DNA of 64,000 nt from Alkalimarinus coralli (GCF_023650515.1 NZ_CP096016.1:2318001-2382000), one strand, 5' to 3'. Shown: positions 27,163 to 38,473, counted from the first letter of the stretch. The notes: a model not told the origin generated them from the sequence alone. Program-made: numbers and translations.

Positions 27163-27757
27163 CCTTGGTTCCTATTACAAATAGTTTGGGTTTCTCCATC
27201 ACATCCTTGATGAAGTTGTTTTGCTCTTTTCTCGCCTGTTGCCATTCGGCGTGGCTATAAACCTTCGGGTTTATCTCTCTCCCCAAAGTTTCTTGCGCTG
27301 GGTAAAGTGCCTTCACCACATCGGCAAATGCCACTTCTCCAATTACCAATACATCGACATCACTTTCAGCTGTTGCTTTACCACTTGCGACCGAACCGAA
27401 TACAAAAACTGCATCGATTCCTTCCGCCAATGACCGTAACTGCTCAGCTAATACATCAGCAACACCTGATGTTTTGCGCAGTATGCTCGCGAGCTCCTCA
27501 TAAATGGGGCAATCTTTATTAGCCCGGTAATAAACCTGCTTACCTTGCGGGTCTTTAACTAACAAACCTGCTTCTGCCAGCTTGCTAAGCTCTTTATGCA
27601 AGGTGCCCGCAAGCGTACCGGTCAAACGCGCAATTTCGCGCACGTGGTAGCTGCTATCGGGTTGCAGTAGCAATAATCCCAGCACGCGACGGCGATATTC
27701 TTTAAACAGTATTTCAGCAAGTGGTGACGACATAATATTATCATTGAAGCTTTTCAC
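27149..27757 (-). CDS. HTH-MNT nucleotidyltransferase (antitoxin-type)
   Basis: 202 residues: a winged-helix N-terminal domain (about 15-95, SSYHVREIARLTGTLAGTLHKELSKL) fused to a minimal nucleotidyltransferase domain with FVFGSVASGKATAESDVDVLVIG (GS-x10-DVD, metal ligands at about residues 130-132). Fusion of HTH and MNT suggests it binds DNA and autoregulates as well as modifying its HEPN partner encoded downstream. The start is ATG 27757, with ATG 27733 as an alternative. A decayed copy of its last codons recurs at 28893. Confidence 0.8.
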   Translation of the reverse strand: MKSFNDNIMSSPLAEILFKEYRRRVLGLLLLQPDSSYHVREIARLTGTLAGTLHKELSKLAEAGLLVKDPQGKQVYYRANKDCPIYEELASILRKTSGVADVLAEQLRSLAEGIDAVFVFGSVASGKATAESDVDVLVIGEVAFADVVKALYPAQETLGREINPKVYSHAEWQQARKEQNNFIKDVMEKPKLFVIGTKDDIG

Positions 27758-27860
27758 GCTTCATTTGTAGTCTTTTTTGCTACACAAATCAAGTTTTGCT
27801 GAAATGCCAGTCAGTTAACTAATGATCAACATTTCCTAAACTGGTCGAGTTCTATTATTC

Positions 27861-28889
27861 CTATTTTGGTTTATCAAGCCGCTTTGTTTGTTCAACAAAC
27901 TTATCAAAGTCACTTGTTTCAGTCTCTTTTGAAACTCGTCTCTGCACTACATACTTATCGTACTCAGCTTCAGCGAGTTGTTTAGCGATCTTCTGAGAGA
28001 TCTTTCCTGCATTTGAAAGAACTGAGTGATCGTTAAACTCCAAAAAGGCATCTAACTTATCAGCCCATTGCTGCATAGTCATAACTTGCTTTCGTCTAGC
28101 CTGATTTTCCGCATAGTCCAAATACATGGTAACCACGCGATTCAAATCATTTAATTCATCTTGAGTGAGATAGTTCTTGGCAACACTGACGTCTTTTTTG
28201 GAAATCGCACCGCCGCTCCAATTAGTTAACCCCATATTCGGTGCGCTACTATCGGCTCGCTCCTTAACCAATTCCGCAGCAGTATGACCATGAATAGCCC
28301 AATGTAGTTTATTCTGCACAGTAGCAAAGAAGACTTGACTGGTTTGCGCATTGGCATTGTAGTCACTAGCGGTACTGTAAATATCAGTGATCTTTTGATA
28401 GAAGCGTCTTTCAGATGCACGTATGTCACGAATGCGCTCCAAGAGCTCATCAAAATAATCAGCGTCCAGGTCTCGATCAGGATTTTTCAGACGCCCATCA
28501 TCCATGGCAAAACCTTTGATCAGATATTCTTTCAGAACATCTGTCGCCCATTTTCTAAATTGCATACCTCGATTTGAACGAACACGATAACCCACCGCTA
28601 ATACTGCATCTAGATTGTAGTGATCACGCAAGCGTTCCACGTCTCGCGCGCCCTCCCGGGCAACTGTCCGGAATTTCCGGATAGTTGAATCAGGTTCCAA
28701 CTCACCTTCATCGTAGATATTTACCAAGTGCTCACTAATCGTTTTTGGTGACTTCTCAAACAACTCGGCTATCTGCTTTTGGCTAAGCCATAATGTATCG
28801 TCCTGCAAACGAATTTGCAGGCGTGTTTTACCATCCTGACTGGTAAACAGCGCAATAGGTAAAGCGGTTTTAATATCGTTCATACTCAT
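27861..28889 (-). CDS. RhuM family protein
   Basis: 342 residues. The N-terminal HTH-like part (LWLSQKQIAELFEKSPKTISEHL) is followed by the YNLDAVLAVGYRVRSNRGMQFRKWATDVLKEYLIKGF block diagnostic of RhuM ('virulence RhuM', first noted in Salmonella SPI-3), then a helical C-terminal part. It is common in mobile islands next to toxin-antitoxin and restriction genes; the biochemical role is unknown. Two starts are close (28889, 28883). It forms part of a minus-strand series from the DUF6933-like gene to the HEPN gene. Confidence 0.88.
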   Translation of the reverse strand: MSMNDIKTALPIALFTSQDGKTRLQIRLQDDTLWLSQKQIAELFEKSPKTISEHLVNIYDEGELEPDSTIRKFRTVAREGARDVERLRDHYNLDAVLAVGYRVRSNRGMQFRKWATDVLKEYLIKGFAMDDGRLKNPDRDLDADYFDELLERIRDIRASERRFYQKITDIYSTASDYNANAQTSQVFFATVQNKLHWAIHGHTAAELVKERADSSAPNMGLTNWSGGAISKKDVSVAKNYLTQDELNDLNRVVTMYLDYAENQARRKQVMTMQQWADKLDAFLEFNDHSVLSNAGKISQKIAKQLAEAEYDKYVVQRRVSKETETSDFDKFVEQTKRLDKPK

Positions 28890-28892
28890 TTC

Positions 28893-28983
28893 TCAAATGC
28901 CTTCCTTGGTTCCTATTACAAATAGTTTGGGTTTATCCACCATATCCTTGATAAATTTTTTTGATATCTGGGTTTATCCCCCA
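28893..28983 (-). pseudogene. Decayed 3' end of a second MNT gene
   Basis: 28896-28964 is about 80-85% identical to 27155-27223, the 3' end of the HTH-MNT gene, with 31 identical consecutive bases in the middle. Read on the minus strand it gives KKFIKDMVDKPKLFVIGTKEGI and a stop, matching the intact tail NFIKDVMEKPKLFVIGTKDDIG. Just upstream is an INP remnant in a shifted frame, indicating an internal deletion. It lies between rhuM and the DUF6933-like gene. Confidence 0.7.
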
Positions 28984-29022
28984 GTTGTAAACTTAAAATT
29001 TACGACTGATTTACCATGCTGG

Positions 29023-29673
29023 TTAGTTTGATTGATTTCTATATTGGCTCAATTCAATAATCTCAGCACTACTCTCAACCGTTTGCTTGTGCTTAATACC
29101 CTGCATAGGCGCTATCGAACTACCTAATAATTCACCCATTGCCTGAATGGGCCAGACACACTCTTTCTGGCCTTTAATCGTGCAAGGTCGATCTGCCAAC
29201 CAAGCCGCTGTTCGATAGGGAGAAATATCCTCAACCTTCACATTATCGAACCACAGCATATGCTCGATATCACCTTTCATTTGATTCATCGTGCCTTGCA
29301 CAGAACGATTGCAATCCGTATCAAAGCACAAAACCTGCAACAAAGGTTCGGCGCACTCCATCATTGTTTGGTCAGCACCGATCTTGAGTAAAGTATTCAT
29401 AAAGGCATCTTGAAAATGCCAGTCCAACCTGACTAAGTCAGGCTTGGTTAAACAGGGAATAAACAAAGGGAAGCGGGTTACGTCGTGTACGAGCAAAATA
29501 CAGTTTCGCCGCTGTAGCGTAATCAGGTTAGCGTGCCAGCCACTCAATGCGCTTTCTTTAATATCACCTTCTTTGCCCGATAGTGGTGGTGCATTTTTAT
29601 CTGGCGGCAGGAAGCCTTGCTCATCGACTGGCAATTTGGCTGCTAGTTTTTTGGTGGCGTGGATTTTGATCAT
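29023..29673 (-). CDS. DUF6933-like conserved protein
   Basis: 216 residues starting MIKIHATKKLAAKLP. Conserved blocks are WHANLITLQRRNCILLVHDVTRFPLFI, DLVRLDWHFQDAFMNTLLK, CDTDCNRSVQGTMNQMKGDIEHMLW (here CFDTDCNRS) and YRTAAWLADRPC. I recall this as a DUF6933-type family, often beside plasmid or island genes, with no known function. No signal peptide or membrane segment. Full length by eye. Confidence 0.7.
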   Translation of the reverse strand: MIKIHATKKLAAKLPVDEQGFLPPDKNAPPLSGKEGDIKESALSGWHANLITLQRRNCILLVHDVTRFPLFIPCLTKPDLVRLDWHFQDAFMNTLLKIGADQTMMECAEPLLQVLCFDTDCNRSVQGTMNQMKGDIEHMLWFDNVKVEDISPYRTAAWLADRPCTIKGQKECVWPIQAMGELLGSSIAPMQGIKHKQTVESSAEIIELSQYRNQSN

Positions 29674-29701
29674 TTAGCTATCTCTTCGTTAAGATATACC
29701 A

Positions 29702-30266
29702 CTAACCTGCTCCTTGAGACTCGTTTGCCTCACCCGCACTATCTTTCGACACGCTTTCATAATGAAAATGCGTAAGCTCCGATGTCAGATAATCATCCAT
29801 CAACAACTTTATAAACAAATCCTTCGACACCTTCGTATCTAAACCGATTTTTGTTTCATCCTCATTTAACCGAATACGGTTTGCCAATTTAGGGAAAGTC
29901 TTACAAAAAGAGATGATCTGGTTATTTTCTATATTTGCTTGTAATACGGGAGAAGCTTTGCCACTTTAATAGAACGCCTTGCATATTTGATATCATCTAG
30001 AAGCTCATGGAGCACCTCAGCATTTTCAACTAGCTCAATCTCTTCAATCGCATTAATACCCGCTGTGCTTCGCTCTTTATAATCGAATCAAAGCCAAAAG
30101 CCTTCTCAATCGCGCTTAGATCAAATACAAATGATTCACCCGCAATTCTCGCTAATTGAAAACCAGGGCTTACCCTCAAGAACTCATCCTCAATCTTCTT
30201 CAGCCTAGTATCAGGGATGCTTTTGAGCGAAATAAGACGGGTAAATTGATAGGCTATACACGTCAC
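29702..30266 (-). pseudogene. Decayed DUF4868/KwaB-like gene (two frameshifts)
   Basis: Minus-strand pieces in three frames join into one protein tail. 30266-30056 reads AYQFTRLISLKSIPDTRLKKIEDEFL, then LARIAGESFVFDLSAIEKAFGFDSIIKSEAQR. A shift follows to GINAIEEIELVENAEVLHELLDDIKYARRSIKVAK, then another to ASPVLQANIENNQIISFCKTFPKLANRI and KDLFIKLLMDDYLTSELTHFHY. Pattern and length resemble the C-terminal half of DUF4868 proteins, the family of KwaB of the Kiwa anti-phage system. The 5' half is missing. The reconstruction is seen directly; the family name is from memory and tentative. Confidence 0.5.
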
Positions 30267-30490
30267 GTTCCTTCGCTCGTTGCCATGGGTTGGCTACAAC
30301 TTTGTTTTTCTAGGAAAATTTAAGTCTAAACTTTGTTGCTGATTACTACCCCTGAACCATTCTTTATCGTGAGTCTGAGTGTTAGGGAAATGAGCCTGAA
30401 TGTCAACGATGGACATTGAGATGTAGCGAGTCAGGAAGTCGGGTATTCAGAAGCTTAAGTTGGATTTATAGGTGAGATATAAACAAGAAA

Positions 30491-30568
<78 letters not shown>

Positions 30569-30670
30569 ACACTCATTTGCTCAAGGTATAAGGGGTGTTC
30601 CTCAAGCGGGTGCGAATAATAACCTAACTCTCTAAATAAATAAAGAAATCTGTTATTAAACATCAAGAAT

Positions 30671-30699
30671 AAAAAAACGCCCACGTCAGCGAGCGTTTT
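30671..30699 (-). terminator. Terminator after the ihfA-merR genes
   Basis: On the minus strand, AAAACGC pairs with GCGTTTT, followed by a run of T (plus-strand A7 at 30671-30677). It lies 20 bases beyond the merR stop. Confidence 0.55.
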
Positions 30700-30718
30700 A
30701 GCATTGTGCTCAGATGTT

Positions 30719-31075
30719 TTAGCTGTTGAGTACCACTAAAACTTCTTCAAGCTCAGCGATCATCTGATGAATTATTTGATGATACTGCGTAGAGTCTTCT
30801 ACGCTATCTTCGCTAGTGAGCTTTTGCTTAGCTCCCCCGATCGTATAACCTTGATCATACAACAAGCTGCGAATCTGACGAATCGTCAATACATCTTGCC
30901 TCTGATAATAACGGCGATTACCGCGTCGCTTCACAGGCGACAACTGAGGAAACTCTTGCTCCCAGTAGCGCAAAACATGAGCCTTTACACTACAAAGGTC
31001 GCTCACCTCACCTATAGTGAAGTAGCGTTTGCCCGGTATCGGGGGCAGTTCATCGTTATGACTGGGTTCCAGCAT
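30719..31075 (-). CDS. MerR family regulator downstream of ihfA
   Basis: 118 residues with a MerR winged helix ([30 protein letters not shown], then [13 protein letters not shown]) and a short C-terminal helix. It overlaps the end of ihfA by 20 bases, an arrangement conserved in many Gammaproteobacteria. Ligand and targets of this MerR group are unknown. No metal-binding cysteines are visible in the C-terminal part, arguing against a metal sensor. Confidence 0.92.
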   Translation of the reverse strand: MLEPSHNDELPPIPGKRYFTIGEVSDLCSVKAHVLRYWEQEFPQLSPVKRRGNRRYYQRQDVLTIRQIRSLLYDQGYTIGGAKQKLTSEDSVEDSTQYHQIIHQMIAELEEVLVVLNS

Positions 31076-31358
31076 ATGCTTCTACTTTCGCTTTTAACTT
31101 CTGTCCAGGACGAAACGTAACCACTCTACGAGCAGTTATCGGAATCTCTTCACCCGTTTTAGGATTGCGTCCAGGTCTCTGTTTTTTATCTCGAAGATCA
31201 AAATTCCCGAACCCGGAAAGCTTCACTTGTTCATTATGACCAAGGGAGGATCTGACTTCGTCAAAAAATGACTCCACCATCTCCTTTGCTTCCCTTTTAT
31301 TCAAGCCTACTTCTTCATAGAGGCGCTCAGCCATATCAGCCTTTGTTAAAGCCCCCAT
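31056..31358 (-). CDS. ihfA: Integration host factor subunit alpha
   Basis: 100 residues of the HU/IHF fold: [61 protein letters not shown] with the intercalating Pro in RNPKTGE. With IhfB it bends DNA sharply in replication, recombination and sigma-54 transcription. It starts 4 bases after the pheT stop and belongs to the pheST-ihfA operon. Confidence 0.96.
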   Translation of the reverse strand: MGALTKADMAERLYEEVGLNKREAKEMVESFFDEVRSSLGHNEQVKLSGFGNFDLRDKKQRPGRNPKTGEEIPITARRVVTFRPGQKLKAKVEAYAGTQS

Positions 31359-31362
31359 AGAT

Positions 31363-33735
31363 TCAACTCCTTAGTATTGCACCAAATCGGTCTTTTAATA
31401 CGTCAATTATATCGTTGAAGGTTTGGGTAATCTCATCGTCATTCAATGTTCTTTCAACATGTTGCCAAGTCGCACCGATGGCTAAACTCTTTTTGCCTGG
31501 CTCAACACCCTGCCCTTGGTACACATCGAACACTTTCAGATCGATAAGGTAATCACCTGCCTTTTCGATGATTGAAGACCTCACATCTCCAAACTCTACT
31601 TCTTTATTAACAATGATAGCTAAATCTCTGCGAACTTCCGGAAATTTCGAAAATTCTTTACATTGCGGCACGTTACCTTTAACGATTTGATCTAAGCATA
31701 GCTCAAATAAATAAACTGGGCCATTTAAATTCTGCGATTTATGAATTTCTGGGTGTAAAGCGCCCAAATATCCAATTATTTCACCATTTTTAACAATTTC
31801 AGCGGTTTGGCCAGGGTGAAGAGCAGGTAAATTGCCCTTTCTAAACAGAAATTCTCCCCCTAAACGAGAAAAAAGCGATTCCAAATCTGCTTTTACATCG
31901 AAAAAGTCGATTGCAGCGTTTTCATTGGCCCAGTTTTCAGGCTGGCGATTGCCACTTACAACAGCCGCTAACATTGGAACCTGTTCTAAATCATCACCCT
32001 TTTTAACAAACCTCAACCCTGTTTCGAAAAACCGTACTCTATCCTGTTGGCGGTTTTGATTGTACATCAGCGCTTTCAACAAACCAGTCCATAGCGTGGT
32101 TCTCATCACAGACAAGTCTGCAGATATTGGGTTGGCCAGCGCAATGCCTTCATGCTCTGGGTCTAGCTTCTGTTGTAGCTCTGGGTCTACAAAGCTATAG
32201 GTGATCGCTTCTTGATAGCCTAAGGTAACCAAGTGATTTTGGATTTCTGCTATCGGCGTGATTGACTCATCGTTGGGTTTCAACGCCAAACTGCCAACAG
32301 GGCTGGTAACAGGCAAGTTGTTGTAACCGTAGATTCGTCCGATCTCTTCAATCAAGTCAGCTTCGATTGATATGTCAAATCGATAAGAAGGAACTCTTAT
32401 TAACCAGCCATCTTTAGTCAGCTTCTCAATAAACAAACCAAGCCGGGTGAGTATTTCTTCAACTTCTGTTTTGCCCACTTTTAACCCAAGCAACGATTCA
32501 ACGCGAGCATATCGTAGTTCTACTAATTCTCTCGATGGCAAGTCTGCTTTCGAAACTTTTTCTGAAACAGGCCCCGCATCACCACCGACTATTTCCAGTA
32601 ACAACTCAGTAGCTCGCTCTATCATGTTCCGCTGAAGCTTATAATCAACACCTCTTTCAAAGCGATGAGATGAGTCAGTATGCAAGCCATAAGAACGAGC
32701 CTTACCAGCGATGCTTATTGGATCAAAGTAGGCACATTCGAGAAAGATATTTACCGTGCTGTCACTAACTGCTGAAGACTCTCCCCCCATTACACCGGCT
32801 ATTGCCAGTGCTTTTTCTTCATCTGCAATAACGAGGGTGTCAGAGCGCAACTCTACATCCTGCCCATCCAGCAACGTAATTTTTTCTTGCTCGCTTGCCA
32901 TTCGTACATTAATAGACCCAGATAGCTTATCCAAGTCAAAAGCGTGCATTGGCTGACCAAACTCAAGCAAAATGTAATTAGTCACATCAACAACCGGGTC
33001 AATGCTTCTCAACCCGCTCCGCCTCAACTTCTCTTTCATCCAAAGCGGAGTTTCGGCATTTACATTAATGCCATTGATAATACGTCCTATATACCTCGGG
33101 CAGAAAGCAGGCACATCGATGTTGATCGCAAACGAATCGTTAATGCTCGGCTCTAATGTGTTGATCTTGGGCTGCTCTACCAGAGTCTTGTTTAATACAC
33201 CCACTTCTCTGGCCAACCCAGCAATAGATAAACAGTCACTCCGGTTGGGGGTTAAATCCACCTCAATCATCCGGTCATTTAACTTCATGTATTCCCTAAA
33301 GTCTTGACCAACAGGCGCATTAGCCGGTAGCTCCATTAAACCGTCAGAAGATTCTGCCATCCCAAGTTCAGACTCGGCACAAAGCATTCCCTGAGACTCT
33401 ACCCCTCTCAGCTTCGCTTTTTTGATTTTGAAATTACCAGGCAGTACTGCACCAACCATTGCAAAAGGTACTTTTAGTCCGGCTCTAACATTTGGTGCGC
33501 CGCATACAACCTGGAAGGTCTCATCGCCGGCGTTAACCTGGCAGACACTTAACTTATCAGCGTCCGGGTGTTTATCAGCAGACAATACCTCACCAACAAC
33601 AATACCAACAAATTCACCGGCAACCAGCTCTACACCATCAACCTCTAAACCAGCCATGGTAATCTGTGAAACCAACTCCTCTGTATTGATATTGGGATTA
33701 ACCCACTCCCTAAGCCACTGTTCGCTGAATTTCAT
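31363..33735 (-). CDS. pheT: Phenylalanyl-tRNA synthetase beta subunit
   Basis: 790 residues starting [14 protein letters not shown] at 33735; the frame is open 31 codons further but those residues are not family-like. Domains: N-terminal B1, EMAP/tRNA-binding OB fold (about 40-150, [16 protein letters not shown]), B3/B4 editing region, B5 ([15 protein letters not shown]), catalytic-like core and C-terminal ferredoxin-fold anticodon domain ([15 protein letters not shown]). It forms the alpha2-beta2 enzyme with PheS and edits Tyr-tRNAPhe. It lies 174 bases downstream of pheS in the operon. Confidence 0.96.
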   Translation of the reverse strand: MKFSEQWLREWVNPNINTEELVSQITMAGLEVDGVELVAGEFVGIVVGEVLSADKHPDADKLSVCQVNAGDETFQVVCGAPNVRAGLKVPFAMVGAVLPGNFKIKKAKLRGVESQGMLCAESELGMAESSDGLMELPANAPVGQDFREYMKLNDRMIEVDLTPNRSDCLSIAGLAREVGVLNKTLVEQPKINTLEPSINDSFAINIDVPAFCPRYIGRIINGINVNAETPLWMKEKLRRSGLRSIDPVVDVTNYILLEFGQPMHAFDLDKLSGSINVRMASEQEKITLLDGQDVELRSDTLVIADEEKALAIAGVMGGESSAVSDSTVNIFLECAYFDPISIAGKARSYGLHTDSSHRFERGVDYKLQRNMIERATELLLEIVGGDAGPVSEKVSKADLPSRELVELRYARVESLLGLKVGKTEVEEILTRLGLFIEKLTKDGWLIRVPSYRFDISIEADLIEEIGRIYGYNNLPVTSPVGSLALKPNDESITPIAEIQNHLVTLGYQEAITYSFVDPELQQKLDPEHEGIALANPISADLSVMRTTLWTGLLKALMYNQNRQQDRVRFFETGLRFVKKGDDLEQVPMLAAVVSGNRQPENWANENAAIDFFDVKADLESLFSRLGGEFLFRKGNLPALHPGQTAEIVKNGEIIGYLGALHPEIHKSQNLNGPVYLFELCLDQIVKGNVPQCKEFSKFPEVRRDLAIIVNKEVEFGDVRSSIIEKAGDYLIDLKVFDVYQGQGVEPGKKSLAIGATWQHVERTLNDDEITQTFNDIIDVLKDRFGAILRS

Positions 33736-33909
33736 TATCTTCTCACTAATATGCTGTTGTATCGAAAAGTCTATTTGCCTTAATTCTGGGCGAGCATTAC
33801 CCGCTCCCTTTTCGATATATAAATACAAACGACAAAAATATTACTAATGACGAACGGAGATAAACCATCCGCCTTTAACAACCCAACCTAATTTTTGGCA
33901 AGTATTGAT

Positions 33910-34908
<999 letters not shown>

Positions 34909-34928
34909 CTAACCTGCTCCAAAACAAA

Positions 34929-34958
34929 AATAGGGGAAGAGCTGACTCTTCCCCTATT
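34929..34958 (-). terminator. Terminator/attenuator between rplT and pheS
   Basis: AATAGGGGAAGAG and its perfect 13-base complement with a 4-base loop are followed on the minus strand by TTTTTGTTTT, directly ahead of GGAGCAGG and the pheS ATG. In E. coli the pheST attenuator has this position, preceded by a Phe-rich leader peptide; no clear Phe-rich leader frame is seen here. Confidence 0.75.
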
Positions 34959-35084
34959 GTTCGACCACATTAATTTAAAAGTGCTTGCTTTGGATAGCGT
35001 CTACTATTAAAACAGTATTAGCAATAAAACTTTGCACTGATAAATTTATGCTTATTGCATACTTCTACAATCGAGAAGATCGAC

Positions 35085-35441
35085 TTAAGCAAGCGCTGCT
35101 TTAGCGGTTTCTACAACTGCTGCAAATGCATTCTTCTCATTCATCGCCAAGTCAGCTAGCACTTTACGATCAATCTCAACATTTGCTTTTTTCAGTCCTG
35201 CAATCAAACGGCTATATGACAAACCGTTGATACGAGCTCCAGCATTAATACGAGCGATCCATAGAGCACGGAACTGACGCTTACGCTGACGACGGTCACG
35301 GTAAGCATACTGACCTGCTTTAATAACCGCCTGTTTAGCTACTCTAAATACTCGACTACGAGCTCCATAGTAACCTTTTGCTTGCTTTAGAACTTTTTTG
35401 TGACGACGACGTGCGTTCACACCACGTTTTACGCGAGGCAT
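35085..35441 (-). CDS. rplT: 50S ribosomal protein L20
   Basis: 118 residues, very basic: [26 protein letters not shown], then [20 protein letters not shown]. It binds 23S rRNA early in 50S assembly. In E. coli L20 also represses its own operon by binding the rpmI leader; whether that occurs here cannot be told from sequence alone. It is 38 bases downstream of rpmI. Confidence 0.97.
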   Translation of the reverse strand: MPRVKRGVNARRRHKKVLKQAKGYYGARSRVFRVAKQAVIKAGQYAYRDRRQRKRQFRALWIARINAGARINGLSYSRLIAGLKKANVEIDRKVLADLAMNEKNAFAAVVETAKAALA

Positions 35442-35479
35442 ATTACAATCCTTCTATCTAATCTTTAATAAGGCGATTA

Positions 35480-35668
35480 TTAAGCTAACATACGCTTGAT
35501 CAATGGCTGATCACTCGCTGCTACTTGCTTACAACCACGTAACTGACGCTTACGCTTGGTGCTTTTCTTAGTCAGAATATGGCTGGTGAAGGATTGCTTG
35601 TGCTTGAATCCGCTAGCTGTCTTTTTAAAGCGCTTTGCTGCCCCGCGCTTGGTTTTCATTTTTGGCAT
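35480..35668 (-). CDS. rpmI: 50S ribosomal protein L35
   Basis: 62 residues starting [20 protein letters not shown] at 35668, basic throughout, ending PLIKRMLA. The frame extends 12 codons upstream, but the family N-terminus and the GGAG about 10 bases before 35668 fix the start. It lies between infC and rplT as usual. Confidence 0.97.
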   Translation of the reverse strand: MPKMKTKRGAAKRFKKTASGFKHKQSFTSHILTKKSTKRKRQLRGCKQVAASDQPLIKRMLA

Positions 35669-35780
35669 AATACATAACTCCGCATTCGTTAATAAAAGGA
35701 GCAACTCAGAAAATAGAAAATCCCTCCAAGTGCATATCTGTAATTCAGATACTCTTCAGAGAGATCTATTAACGTCAACG

Positions 35781-36317
35781 TTACTTTTTCTTTTTCGGGG
35801 CGATTACCATCATCATCTGCCGACCTTCCATCTTCGGCCTTTGTTCAACAGCACCATACTCTTCCAAATCACTTTCGATTCGGTTAAGCAGCTGCATGCC
35901 AATCTCCTGATGAGCCATCTCGCGACCTCGGTAACGAATAGTTACCTTAGCCTTATCCCCGGCTTCAAGGAAACGTATCAGGTTGCGCAGTTTTACCTGA
36001 TAATCCCCTTCTTCCGTCCCTGGTCTTAATTTAATTTCTTTAACCTGGGTCTGTTTTTGCTTCTTGCGCTGTGCCGCTTTCTGCTTCTTCTCTTCAAAAA
36101 CCTTTTTTCCGTAGTCCATAATTTTACAGACTATCGGATCAGAGTCGGCTATTTGAACCAAGTCGAGACTGGCTTTCTGAGCCATATCCAAGGCTTCTTC
36201 CATCGCTACAACCCCAACCTGGTCACCGTCCGCATTTATTAGGCGGCACTCTGTAGCTGTAATATTTTGGTTAATTGGAGCTTTTTTTGCTCGGCTACCC
36301 TGACTATTACGCTTAAT
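35781..36317 (-). CDS. infC: Translation initiation factor IF-3, ATT start
   Basis: 178 residues. The first ATG in frame (36203) would remove the N-terminal domain. Reading upstream gives [20 protein letters not shown], then [20 protein letters not shown], the proper IF-3 N-terminus, beginning at an ATT codon (36317-36315) with GGAG 8 bases upstream. infC genes use ATT/AUU starts so that IF-3, which rejects non-canonical starts, represses its own translation. The C-terminal domain carries [20 protein letters not shown] and ends in a Lys run. The thrS stop is 5 bases upstream. Confidence 0.95.
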   Translation of the reverse strand: MKRNSQGSRAKKAPINQNITATECRLINADGDQVGVVAMEEALDMAQKASLDLVQIADSDPIVCKIMDYGKKVFEEKKQKAAQRKKQKQTQVKEIKLRPGTEEGDYQVKLRNLIRFLEAGDKAKVTIRYRGREMAHQEIGMQLLNRIESDLEEYGAVEQRPKMEGRQMMMVIAPKKKK

Positions 36318-36322
36318 TGTTA

Positions 36323-38245
36323 TTACTCCGTTGTTATCCGACCTTTTTTCGCCATTTCTTTTTGGAATACCACTTCAAGCTCTTCCAACGTCATAACACC
36401 CAAGTCTTCACCTGTGCGGGTGCGAATAGCGACCGTTTTATTCTCTACTTCCTTATCACCGATAACCAATAGATAAGGAATCTTGTTTAATGTGTGCTCA
36501 CGGATTTTAAATCCAATCTTCTCGTTTCTCAAGTCTATATGTACTCGATATCCAAGATCTTGCAATTTTTCTGACAATTTTAGGCAATAATCGTCTTGAC
36601 GGTCGGTAATATTGAGAATCGCAACTTGCTCAGGCGCCAACCAAAATGGAAATGCGCCCTCATAGTGCTCAATCAAGATACCAATAAATCGCTCAAACGA
36701 ACCTAAAATAGCCCTATGCAACATAACAGGCGTTTGTCGACTTTGATCGTCAGATACATACTGTGCACTCAGTCGGCCCGGCATTGAAAAATCAACCTGT
36801 ATGGTTCCACACTGCCAAACACGCCCAATACAGTCCTTCAATGAAAACTCAATTTTAGGACCATAGAAAGCACCTTCACCAGGAAGTAATTCCCAATCAA
36901 GCCCTTTGCTATTCAGCGCTTCTTCAAGTGCTGCTTCGGAACGATCCCAAACCTCATCAGAACCCACTCGTTTCTCTGGTCGAGTGGACAACTTCAGCAG
37001 CACATCCTCAAAACCAAAATCGCGATAAACCTCAAACAACAGATCGATGAAGCGGCTCACCTCTTCCTGCATCTGCTCTTCAGTACAAAATATGTGAGCA
37101 TCATCCTGAGTAAAGTTCCTAACGCGCATCAAACCGTGCAGCGTTCCTGAAGGTTCATTCCTGTGACAGGACCCAAACTCCGCAAGGCGCAAAGGGAGGT
37201 CTTTATGACTTTTTAAGCCTTGGTTAAATATCTGTACATGACATGGGCAGTTCATGGGTTTAACTGCAAAATCACGACTTTCTGAATGCGTGGTAAACAT
37301 CATGTCGCTGAATTTATCCCAGTGACCCGACTTCTCCCAAAGTGTTCTATCAACCAGCTGCGGGGTTTTAACCTCTTCATAGCCTTGGCGATTTAAAAGG
37401 TTGCGCATGTAGCTTTCGAGAACATTGTAAATAGTCCAACCTTTGGAATGCCAAAACACCATTCCCGGCGCTTCTTCCTGGGTATGAAACAGGTTCAACT
37501 TCTTCGCTATCTTTCGGTGATCCCTCTTTTCTGCCTCTTCAAGCCTGTGAACATAAGCTTTTAGGTCTTTCTTGTTTGACCAGGCAGTGCCGTAGATACG
37601 CTGAAGCATTTCATTATCGGAATCTCCACGCCAGTATGCTCCTGCCACCTTCATTAATTTGAAGGCTTTTATATTCGCAGTCGAAGGAACATGCGGGCCA
37701 CGGCAGAGGTCAATAAAGTCTCCCTGACTATAAAATGACAGATCTTCATCACCCGGAATATCACGAATAATCTCGACCTTGTACTTCTCTCCTTTTTCCT
37801 CAAATAAGGCAATAGCCTCGTCGCGAGACATGACCGAACGACTTACGGGCAAAGCCGCTTTCGCCAGCTCACTCATTCTCTTTTCAATTTGAGTTAAATC
37901 TTCAGGAGTAAAGGGGCGCTCAAAGGCAAAATCGTAGAAAAAGCCATCTTCGATAACCGGGCCTATTGTGACCTGCGCAGAAGGAAATAGCTGTTGAGTT
38001 GCCATAGCCAGAAGGTGAGCGGTGGAATGCCTGATTATTTCTAACCCTTCTTCATCACGATCCGTTATGATCGCTAAATCCACATCATTTTCGATGACAT
38101 ATGATGTGTCAACCAGCTCCCCATTAACCTTGCCAGCTAAAGCTGCTTTAGCGAGCCCGGGACCAATATCAGCTGCAACACCTGCAACCGTTGTGGCGCT
38201 ATCAAAAGCGCGCTGACTTCCATCCGGAAGAGTGATGACTGGCAT
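36323..38245 (-). CDS. thrS: Threonyl-tRNA synthetase
   Basis: 640 residues: TGS domain (1-60, [16 protein letters not shown]), SAD editing domain ([10 protein letters not shown]), class II core ([31 protein letters not shown], motif 3 [19 protein letters not shown]) and the C-terminal anticodon-binding domain. The zinc ligands Cys and His of the core are present (NCPCH region). It is first gene of the translation operon. A small hairpin (AGTGG/CCACT) lies in its leader; operator mimicry as in E. coli thrS is not established. Confidence 0.97.
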   Translation of the reverse strand: MPVITLPDGSQRAFDSATTVAGVAADIGPGLAKAALAGKVNGELVDTSYVIENDVDLAIITDRDEEGLEIIRHSTAHLLAMATQQLFPSAQVTIGPVIEDGFFYDFAFERPFTPEDLTQIEKRMSELAKAALPVSRSVMSRDEAIALFEEKGEKYKVEIIRDIPGDEDLSFYSQGDFIDLCRGPHVPSTANIKAFKLMKVAGAYWRGDSDNEMLQRIYGTAWSNKKDLKAYVHRLEEAEKRDHRKIAKKLNLFHTQEEAPGMVFWHSKGWTIYNVLESYMRNLLNRQGYEEVKTPQLVDRTLWEKSGHWDKFSDMMFTTHSESRDFAVKPMNCPCHVQIFNQGLKSHKDLPLRLAEFGSCHRNEPSGTLHGLMRVRNFTQDDAHIFCTEEQMQEEVSRFIDLLFEVYRDFGFEDVLLKLSTRPEKRVGSDEVWDRSEAALEEALNSKGLDWELLPGEGAFYGPKIEFSLKDCIGRVWQCGTIQVDFSMPGRLSAQYVSDDQSRQTPVMLHRAILGSFERFIGILIEHYEGAFPFWLAPEQVAILNITDRQDDYCLKLSEKLQDLGYRVHIDLRNEKIGFKIREHTLNKIPYLLVIGDKEVENKTVAIRTRTGEDLGVMTLEELEVVFQKEMAKKGRITTE

Positions 38246-38424
38246 ACTATAAAACCCCTTTCAGTGGTGATCCCCACTAAAGATCACATGATTAAAAATT
38301 CGAACGGGCGATTCTAGCAAGATGAAATAGCGATTGCCATCAGAAAGAACTCGTTAATATACAAATAGATGATGCGCGTATAAGAAATGCAGCTATTGAG
38401 AGGGCGTTTTAGTTACGGTCAAAC

Positions 38425-38455
38425 AAAAAAGCAGGCTTGTAGCGCCTGCTTTTTT
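38425..38455. terminator. Bidirectional terminator between the TRAP and thrS units
   Basis: AAAAAAGCAGGC and GCCTGCTTTTTT are perfect 12-base arms with a 7-base loop. It ends the minus-strand TRAP permease gene (stop at 38474). Confidence 0.85.
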
Positions 38456-38473
38456 ATATCCCTATATAATCGG

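Noticed and set aside
30056-30266. Independent 78-codon gene
   Set aside because: It continues across frameshifts into downstream frames as one decayed protein, so it was merged into the KwaB-like pseudogene.
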